Below, piece after piece: positions 22,737-27,668 of a stretch of DNA of 27,668 bases. The notes under the pieces were generated by a model, which saw nothing but the letters and a program-made list of their open reading frames with translations, did no database searches and had not been told where the DNA came from. Numbering within the stretch: position 1 is the stretch's first letter; each line of letters starts with the position of its first letter. Source of the stretch: SXOA01 sp051004015 (GTDB lineage Bacteria > Planctomycetota > Planctomycetia > Pirellulales > Pirellulaceae); contig JBPCKT010000147.1 of assembly GCA_051004015.1 (NCBI GenBank), forward strand, positions 1 to 27,668, read 5' to 3'. The position numbers and the translations under genes were made by a program.

Positions 22737-24086
22737 TCACATTGACAGTGGTTTGAAAAGCTCATCGACCTTGCCATCGCTGTCGGCGAACGAGTCGAGC
22801 CGCACGCCAACCTTGTCGAGCAGCGTCAGGTGCAGATTCGCCAGCGGAGTCGCCTCCTTGTGCCGGATGTGGCGACCCCCTCGCATGTTCCCGGCCGCGC
22901 CGCCGGCGACGATGATCGGCAGATTGACGTGGTCATGCACGTTCGGATTTCCCATGCCGCTGCCGTACAAGTAGAGCACGTGGTCCAGCAGTGAACCGTT
23001 CCCTTCGCGCGTCGCCTCTAACTGCTTCAGGAAATCCGCAAAAAGCGAGACGTGGAACTTGTTGATCTTGGCCACCTTCGCAATCTTGTCGGGATCGTTG
23101 CCGTGGTGGGTCAGCGGATGATGCGGCTCCGAAACGCCGATCTCCGTATAGGTCCGGGTGCTGGTTTCCCGGGCCAGTTGAAACGTAATCACGCGAGTGA
23201 TGTCCCCCTGCAGGGCCAAAAGCTGCAGGTCGAACATCAAACGGGCGTGGTCCGCGTAGATTGCCGGAACACCGGTGGGACGATCGCGATCCGGCAGCGG
23301 ATTCTCCCCCGCGGCCGCCTCGGCCTTTTGGATGCGCCGTTCGACGTCGCGAACAGATTCCAAATACTGGCTGACCCGATGGCGATCTCCCGGCCCCAGT
23401 GTCTTCTGGAGTCGGACCAGCTCATCGGTTACGGAGTCGAGAAGGCTGGCTCGCTTCTTGAGTGCGGCGCGGCGGCCCGCTGCGCCCCCTTCCTCCCCAA
23501 AGAGGTGCTCAAACACGATTCGCGGATGAGCTTCCGAGGGAAGCGGCGTTGTCGGAGACGACCAGGAGAGGTTGTTCTGATAGACGCAGGCATAGCCGTT
23601 GTCGCACTGCCCGACGACGGAGAGCAGGTCCATCGAGAGCTCCAGCGAAGGGAGCTGAGTGTCGCGGCCGATCTGCTGCGCCGCGACTTGATCGACCGTC
23701 GTGCCCAGATGGTAATCCGTGCTTTCCGTCCGCCTGGCTTTGGCAGCGCTCAGGAATGCGGCGTTCGACGTCGCATGAGTACCGGGATACGCGTTCCGCA
23801 GCTCGAGATTGGAGATGACCGCAATCTTCTGTTTGATGGGATCGAGAGGGCTCAGCGACGGCGACAATTCCTCAAGCGTGTCCCCTCCGGGTGGAGTCCA
23901 GCGGGTCACGTCGCATCCCATGGGCATATACACAAAGCCTAAGCGCCGCAAGCGAGCCGGAGCGGCGGGAGTGTCCGCCAGAGCCGTGAGCGGAGGAATC
24001 ATGGCATCGAGCAGCGGAAGCGAGAGAGCCGTTCCCGCCCCCCGCAGAAACGTCCGTCGCGGCAAAGCCTTTTTCGTCACGATCAT
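22737..24086 (-). CDS. DUF1552 protein, Tat-exported
   Basis: A 449-aa DUF1552 member. The N-terminus is MIVTKKALPRRTFLRGAGTA followed by a hydrophobic run, a standard twin-arginine signal (Arg10-Arg11). Family blocks include RLGFVYMPMGCDVTRWTPPG, STDYHLGTTVDQVAAQQIGR, PSLELSMDLLSVVGQCDNGY, QYLESVRDVERRIQKAE and the C-terminal DHVLYLYGSGMGNPNVHDHV, which resembles the alkaline-phosphatase-superfamily metal block seen in DUF1501. Function is not established. Its ATG overlaps the DUF1592 stop by 4 nt, showing translational coupling. The partnership DUF1592-DUF1552 recurs in planctomycetes and is the main support for joint function. Confidence 0.94.
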   Translation of the reverse strand: MIVTKKALPRRTFLRGAGTALSLPLLDAMIPPLTALADTPAAPARLRRLGFVYMPMGCDVTRWTPPGGDTLEELSPSLSPLDPIKQKIAVISNLELRNAYPGTHATSNAAFLSAAKARRTESTDYHLGTTVDQVAAQQIGRDTQLPSLELSMDLLSVVGQCDNGYACVYQNNLSWSSPTTPLPSEAHPRIVFEHLFGEEGGAAGRRAALKKRASLLDSVTDELVRLQKTLGPGDRHRVSQYLESVRDVERRIQKAEAAAGENPLPDRDRPTGVPAIYADHARLMFDLQLLALQGDITRVITFQLARETSTRTYTEIGVSEPHHPLTHHGNDPDKIAKVAKINKFHVSLFADFLKQLEATREGNGSLLDHVLYLYGSGMGNPNVHDHVNLPIIVAGGAAGNMRGGRHIRHKEATPLANLHLTLLDKVGVRLDSFADSDGKVDELFKPLSM

Positions 24087-26431
24087 GGAGATTTCCTCAT
24101 CTGAAAGGGCGTGCTCTTGACGACGCCAATAATCAGCCGCGAGAAGCGGTAATTGTCGGCCCGGGCATCGCGCACGATCTGCCGCACTGCCGGCGCATCG
24201 TAATACTCGACGCCGCGGCCCAGCCCAAAGGTCAGCAGTTTCTCGGTCAGTGTTCGCGCAAATAGCTCTGGCCGGTTGAGCAGGGCCTGTTCCAGCCCCG
24301 ACACCCCGCTGAACTCGCTTCCATCCACCAGCCCGCCGGCCGCGTCAATCTCCTGGCCGGCGTCGGTCTTCCGCCAGCGGCCGACTGCGTCAAAATTCTC
24401 CAGCGAAAAACCGACCGGATCCATTTGCTGATGGCAACTGGCACAGGCGGCATTGGTGCGATGCTGCTGCAGCCGCTCGCGCATCGAAAGCAGGCTGGAA
24501 ACACTATTGTCCTTGAGAACTGGCACGTTGGGCGGAGGGGGAGGAGGGGGCATACCGACAAGGTTCTGAAGCACCCAGTGGCCACGAATCACTGGCGATG
24601 TGCGGGTTGCGTAGGAAGTGACCGTCAGAATACTCCCCTGGCGGAGCAGTCCGCCACGATGGCTGTCGTCGTCAACGCTAACGCGGCGGAACCTGCTGCC
24701 GTACACGTGGGGAATCCCGTAGTGTTTCGCAAGGCGTTCATTGAGATAGGTATGGTCAGCCTTGATCAGATCGAGCACGCTGCGGTCCTCGAGAAGAATG
24801 TTCGCGACGAATAGTTCCGTTTCCCGCCGCATTGACTGCCGCAAATTGTCGTCGAAATCCGGGAACAGGCGCATATCTGGAGTCACCGACTCCAGATTGC
24901 GCAGATAGAGCCACTGCGAAGCAAAGTTGCTGACCAGGGACTGCGAACGGTCGTCCGCGAGCATCCGCCGCACCTGCTTCTCGAGCACGTCGGGGCGGCT
25001 GAGCTCGCCCCGGACGGCAAGGTCGAGCAACTCCTCGTCGGGCGCACTGCTCCACAGAAAGAATGAAAGGCGAGATGCCAACTCCACTCCCTCGATGCGA
25101 TAGGCGGTCCCTTTTGCCACATCCGAAGGATCGCGCTGGATGCGAAACAGGAACTGCGGCTTCACGAGCAGTGAGCTGAGCGCCGCTTCGATTCCAGCTT
25201 CGAATCCGCCCTCCGCGCGGCCTTGCCGGTAGAACTCCAGCAGCGATTTCAAATCCTCGTCGTCGACGGGTCGCCGATATGCCTGGCGGGCCAGGTTGGC
25301 AAGGATGCGTTTGGCGCAGTCTTCTTCATCACCCTCGCCTGTCGGCCGGATGATGAATATTCGGCGTCGGCTGGGAGTGTCGCCGGGGCCGCTGGCCTTA
25401 AACGGACCGACGATGGATACTTCGTACACTGCCGGTCCGATACGGGGATGGCGGTAGAAATTAAAATGCACGTTGAGCGGCTGCCGCGAGGTTTCCTGCA
25501 GTGACGAAGACTTCTTCAGAAAAGTTACGCCTAGCTTGTGCGGGCCAGCCGTCGTTTTGATTCGGGACTTCAGATTCGCGTCGACGGTTTGCTCGCTCTC
25601 TCCCTTGGCCGGCGGCTTCACGGTAAATAACGCAGCCCGCTCCCGGTCCATCAGCACTTCCAACTCGTGAGGCTCGCTGAGCCCCTCGATCCCTTCATTG
25701 CGATCCCGCATCAGGTGGATCTGAATCTCATACTCGCCGTCCACGGGAAAGTTGTGGGAGATCAAGGCGCCCCCCCGCGTGCCGATCGGCAGACCCTCGA
25801 TGGGGGCGTCCTGGGTAACATCGGGGCGAATCCGGACCGTGTCCCCACGAGGCGATTGCGGAGCGACGCCGACCGCCAGACGGCTGATTTTCTGCGCTGC
25901 TGAGATGTAGCGATTGAGCAGCGTTGGCGAAAGATCGGCAACCGTCACATTGTCAAAGCCGTGACTGGATTCATCCGCCGGCAGCAGCGAGGCGACGTCC
26001 ACCTCCAGTCCCAACAGGTCCCGGATCACGTTCCGAAACTCCGTGCGGTTGAGACGCCGGAATGTCTCGCCGCGACCGGGATTCGGAGACTTGGCGGCGG
26101 CAGCGTCGAGCGATGTTTCGACAGAGGCGACGGCCGCGTCGTACGCGCGCTCGGAAGGCCGCGGCTTTCCCTGGGGGGGCATCTGTCGCGCCGTGAGCTT
26201 GCGGACGACCTTTTCCCAAGCTTCCGCATTCCGGCCGATGTCCTGTGCGAGCAGGTCGTCAAGGGCCAGACCTGCCTTTCGAGTGGCTTTGTCGTGGCAG
26301 TCGAGGCAGTTCGACTCCAGGAACTTCTTGAAAGTAGCCTGGTCGGACGAAGTGGCCGATTGCTCGTCGGCAGCACAGGTTACGGCCAAACTAGCCGCGA
26401 CGAGCAATATCGAAATCCACTTGTGAAACAT
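24083..26431 (-). CDS. DUF1592-family c-type cytochrome (DUF1587/1592/1588/1585)
   Basis: A 782-aa exported protein. Start 26431 gives a signal peptide (MFHKWISILLVAASLAVTCA); a GTG at 26446 would add only five residues. The N-terminal cytochrome module has CLDCH (Cys42-His46) with the KAGLALDDL pattern. Then come DUF1587 (FRRLNRTEFRNVIRDLLGLE), a carbohydrate-binding-like middle (about 195-335), DUF1595/1592 (RQAYRRPVDDEDLKSLLEFY; LASRLSFFLWSSAPDEELLD; FASQWLYLRNLE), DUF1588 with a Pro run (MPPPPPPPNVPVL) and a second haem site ACASCHQQMDPVGFSLENFD near residue 660, and DUF1585 at the end (LTEKLLTFGLGRGVEYYD). The domain order and length are complete. A redox role outside the cytoplasm is likely; the substrate is unknown. 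First gene of the operon. Confidence 0.94.
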   Translation of the reverse strand: MFHKWISILLVAASLAVTCAADEQSATSSDQATFKKFLESNCLDCHDKATRKAGLALDDLLAQDIGRNAEAWEKVVRKLTARQMPPQGKPRPSERAYDAAVASVETSLDAAAAKSPNPGRGETFRRLNRTEFRNVIRDLLGLEVDVASLLPADESSHGFDNVTVADLSPTLLNRYISAAQKISRLAVGVAPQSPRGDTVRIRPDVTQDAPIEGLPIGTRGGALISHNFPVDGEYEIQIHLMRDRNEGIEGLSEPHELEVLMDRERAALFTVKPPAKGESEQTVDANLKSRIKTTAGPHKLGVTFLKKSSSLQETSRQPLNVHFNFYRHPRIGPAVYEVSIVGPFKASGPGDTPSRRRIFIIRPTGEGDEEDCAKRILANLARQAYRRPVDDEDLKSLLEFYRQGRAEGGFEAGIEAALSSLLVKPQFLFRIQRDPSDVAKGTAYRIEGVELASRLSFFLWSSAPDEELLDLAVRGELSRPDVLEKQVRRMLADDRSQSLVSNFASQWLYLRNLESVTPDMRLFPDFDDNLRQSMRRETELFVANILLEDRSVLDLIKADHTYLNERLAKHYGIPHVYGSRFRRVSVDDDSHRGGLLRQGSILTVTSYATRTSPVIRGHWVLQNLVGMPPPPPPPNVPVLKDNSVSSLLSMRERLQQHRTNAACASCHQQMDPVGFSLENFDAVGRWRKTDAGQEIDAAGGLVDGSEFSGVSGLEQALLNRPELFARTLTEKLLTFGLGRGVEYYDAPAVRQIVRDARADNYRFSRLIIGVVKSTPFQMRKSP

Positions 26432-26692
26432 GGAGGACTTTCCCACGAGGACGAACCGAGGATTCTCTGCCGCAACCTGCGCGGCCGATGCAGTGCGTCA
26501 ACTCTCCCTATGAGTATGGATTTGAGCCGTCGGGAATGCAACGACGCCATCACACCAAGCTCAGCTATCCGGGCTCCATGCGGCAGCAATCAAGACAGAT
26601 GTCTAGCCGACTGCGTTTCGTCACTATTCAAAGGGTATCAATATACCTGACGCACTTGCCTGAAAGGGGGGGTGCGTTTTTAGGCCCAAAAG

Positions 26693-26848
26693 TCAGCGTG
26701 ACTTGGGCCGCTTCTTGTTCTTCGCAGATGGCGACCGCTTGGCTTTGTCTACAGCTTCCTTGGGAACTGCGACCAGCCGTTTCATCAAACTCTCGAACCG
26801 GTCGAACGGGGTTTCGGCTGGTTTTGGGGTCTTGTCTTTCTCAGGCAT
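26693..26848 (-). CDS. Small basic hypothetical protein (51 aa)
   Basis: Minus-strand frame starting at ATG 26848 with a strong Shine-Dalgarno (AAGGAGG, 4-5 nt spacing) and a candidate promoter 28-56 nt further upstream. The product begins MPEKDKTPKPAETPFDRFES, continues LMKRLVAVPKEAVDKAK and ends in a very basic tail (KNKKRPKSR). The centre is a predicted amphipathic helix (FDRFESLMKRLVAV). There is no cysteine, signal or membrane segment. I recall similar small 'F..l...l..VPK.E' proteins as hypotheticals in planctomycetes but cannot name a family. It is separated from the Cys-protein/repressor operon by a terminator, so it is a unit of its own. The function could be nucleic-acid binding, as inference only. 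Confidence 0.6.
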   Translation of the reverse strand: MPEKDKTPKPAETPFDRFESLMKRLVAVPKEAVDKAKRSPSAKNKKRPKSR

Positions 26849-26875
26849 GTGGCCTCCTTGCATTAGGTATGCCTC

Positions 26876-26904
26876 ATTCTACCGAAACTCGAAGACGAGC
26901 GCAA
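26876..26904 (-). promoter_or_regulatory. Candidate promoter of the 51-aa gene
   Basis: On the minus strand TTGCGC (26899-26904), a 17-nt spacer and TAGAAT (26876-26881). The -10 matches five of six consensus bases. It lies between the upstream terminator and the Shine-Dalgarno of the 51-aa gene. Confidence 0.4.
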
Positions 26905-26919
26905 GGAAAATTCAACGAA

Positions 26920-26945
26920 AGCGGCCCACGATTTCGTGGGCCGCT
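26920..26945 (-). terminator. Rho-independent-type terminator of the repressor operon
   Basis: A perfect 11-bp stem, AGCGGCCCACG (26920-26930) with CGTGGGCCGCT (26935-26945) and a 4-nt loop, lies 30 nt after the stop of the 60-aa gene. On the minus strand it is followed by TTTCGTTGAATTTT, a moderately T-rich tail; the plus-strand side is not T-rich, so it works for the minus strand. Confidence 0.7.
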
Positions 26946-26974
26946 CCTCGACATCACTCGTAGAGTACGAGCAA

Positions 26975-27157
26975 TTACTTCTTCAATGGGCAGCAGTTCG
27001 GGCAGGGAAGTTCCTCGCCCGTGATTGGGCAGGTGTACCCTTCCGCCACAGCTTCCGTCTTGGGCTCGCCTTTCCCCTGTGAGTTTGCGGCGACAATTCC
27101 AATGCCGCCAATCACCAAGGGCAATGCGATCAGGCCCGCTCCGAGCATCTTATTCAT
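26975..27157 (-). CDS. Cys-rich small exported or membrane protein (60 aa)
   Basis: The N-terminus MNKMLGAGLIALPLVIGGIG is a hydrophobic signal or membrane anchor. A polar linker (NSQGKGEPKTEAVAEG) follows, and the end is GYTCPITGEELPCPNCCPLK, with Cys43, Cys52, Cys55 and Cys56. Four cysteines in 14 residues form a likely extracytoplasmic metal or thiol site. The Shine-Dalgarno AGGAGA is 8 nt before the ATG. It is 33 nt downstream of the CsoR/CstR-like repressor, so it is the regulated partner and probably part of the response to the repressor's ligand. No named family. A metal-binding chaperone or scavenger is inferred; a disulfide-only role is possible. Confidence 0.75.
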   Translation of the reverse strand: MNKMLGAGLIALPLVIGGIGIVAANSQGKGEPKTEAVAEGYTCPITGEELPCPNCCPLKK

Positions 27158-27190
27158 CTTGCTTTCTCCTAAAAATGGAACGTGTAACGA

Positions 27191-27484
27191 TCACTTGACG
27201 AACTTGTAAATGGCCTCCATCAACTCGTCGTATACGCCTTCGTCACCCGACTTGATGGCATCCGTGGCGCACCGCTCAAGGTAATTTCGCAGAACGTCTT
27301 TGGTCACACCTTTCAGTGCGGCTTGGACGCTTGCGAGTTGCTGCAACACCTCGATGCAGGGACGCTGTTCCTCCAACATCTTGGACACGCCTCGAACCTG
27401 CCCCTCGATACGGCTCAAGCGGCTCTGCATTTTGCTTTGCCGTTCCTCGCCGTAAATGGGCAGAGTCAGTTCTTTGTTCGCCAT
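27191..27484 (-). CDS. CsoR/FrmR/CstR-family transcriptional repressor
   Basis: A 97-aa all-helical repressor of the DUF156 family. SRLSRIEGQVRGVSKMLEEQ and RPCIEVLQQLASVQAALKGV are the family core. Ligand positions: Cys43 (first CsoR Cys) and Cys72 (second) are present, but the copper-ligand His four residues before the second Cys (His61 in M. tuberculosis CsoR, H-L-E-T-C) is Tyr68 here (Y-L-E-R-C). Loss of that His with both Cys kept resembles the persulfide sensor CstR more than Cu-sensing CsoR. The C-terminal helix (EGVYDELMEAIYKFVK) also fits CstR-length proteins. First gene of a two-gene operon. It probably binds the site at 27489-27507 in its own promoter. The ligand is inferred, not shown. 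Confidence 0.92.
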   Translation of the reverse strand: MANKELTLPIYGEERQSKMQSRLSRIEGQVRGVSKMLEEQRPCIEVLQQLASVQAALKGVTKDVLRNYLERCATDAIKSGDEGVYDELMEAIYKFVK

Positions 27485-27488
27485 AGTG

Positions 27489-27507
27489 ATACTCCCTACC
27501 CCTATAT
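27489..27507 (-). promoter_or_regulatory. Putative CsoR/CstR-family operator
   Basis: On the minus strand ATATAGGGGTAGGGAGTAT: G-tracts flanked by inverted AT-rich ends (ATA...TAT), the general design of DUF156-repressor operators. It overlaps the -10 box and includes the AGGGAG that would serve as Shine-Dalgarno, so bound repressor would block polymerase. Confidence 0.5.
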
Positions 27508-27531
27508 TAGCAACGTCGTCCGAAGAGTCAA
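27504..27531 (-). promoter_or_regulatory. Promoter of the repressor/Cys-protein operon
   Basis: On the minus strand TTGACT (27526-27531), a 16-nt spacer, TAATAT (27504-27509). Both boxes match consensus at five (-35) and four to five (-10) of six bases, the best promoter in the window. The IS21-like end begins 11 bp upstream of the -35, so the insertion spared the promoter. Confidence 0.65.
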
Positions 27532-27542
27532 GGTGATTTTAG

Positions 27543-27668
27543 TGTCAGGGGGCGGATTAAATGCAGCCAGTCGGGGGCAGAATTAGCAGCCTGGGTTTAG
27601 ATGCTTGAATAATCGTTAATGACGCTAGGTTTGGCAAGCCTCTGCAGGTTGGTCCGTTCCTTTTTTCC
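27543..27668. mobile_element. Left end of an IS21-like insertion sequence (partial)
   Basis: Begins TGTCAGGGGGCGG and carries two subterminal repeats (near 27549 and 27574: GGGGCGGATTAA-, GGGGCAGAATTA-type), then TTGAATAATCG, which also occurs at the same depth in the inverted end at 1-127. The orientation is that of a second copy in the same direction as the left one. The transposase genes would lie right of the window. Family inferred from end structure. Confidence 0.6.

Noticed and set aside
128..27542. Target-site duplication flanking the bracketing IS ends
   Set aside because: The bases just inside the two ends (AATTCCTG and GATTTTAG) do not match; a duplication would lie outside the elements, beyond the window.

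Overview
The window looks like chromosome of a planctomycete (Planctomycetes/Planctomycetota). The diagnostic content is a set of gene families expanded in that phylum: a planctomycete-cytochrome-C/DUF1549/DUF1553 protein, two DUF1501 Tat-exported proteins, a DUF1592-type cytochrome next to DUF1552 and an ankyrin protein, and a Cys-type sulfatase. The genus cannot be read from the sequence.

Layout. (1) 1-127 and 27543-27668 are matching inverted ends of one IS21-like insertion sequence, so the window runs from the end of one copy to the start of another. Both ends are cut 126-127 nt inside the element, which looks like an assembly break at a multi-copy repeat. (2) 128-5904 is the end of an integrated accessory island: a replication-relaxation-like remnant, a large nested palindrome, a complete ISL3 transposase, a run of very small cargo genes, an excisionase and a tyrosine integrase abutting tRNA-Ser(GCU). 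Four cargo genes share an unusual leader: a hairpin, then a T-rich/pyrimidine tract, then ATG without a clear Shine-Dalgarno. The integrase has lost its C-terminal tail through a one-base frameshift. (3) 5905-12122 holds the tRNA, an exported M28 metallopeptidase with two PDZ domains, and a divergent two-gene heavy-metal-type RND efflux operon (lipoprotein adaptor plus pump, no outer-membrane channel). (4) 12207-18329 is a probable co-directional operon: PSD1 cytochrome/DUF1549/DUF1553, DUF1501, sulfatase, and a small diacylglycerol-kinase-like membrane protein. Each of its three intergenic gaps carries a different repeat element. (5) 18369-21161 holds a hicB-hicA toxin-antitoxin pair, an orphan DUF1501 gene and a divergent DUF1264 protein. 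(6) 21263-26431 is a minus-strand operon of DUF1592 cytochrome, DUF1552 protein and exported ankyrin protein. (7) 26693-27531 holds three small minus-strand genes: a 51-aa protein, a Cys-rich 60-aa exported or membrane protein, and a CsoR/CstR-family repressor with a recognisable promoter and overlapping operator-like site.

How they may work together: the PSD1-DUF1501-sulfatase and DUF1592-DUF1552-ankyrin sets look like exported machinery for extracytoplasmic redox or polymer breakdown, but their biochemical roles are not established. The repressor and 60-aa Cys protein look like a self-contained metal or reactive-sulfur response unit. The island genes look like cargo and recombination functions of an integrative element whose far end lies to the left of the window.
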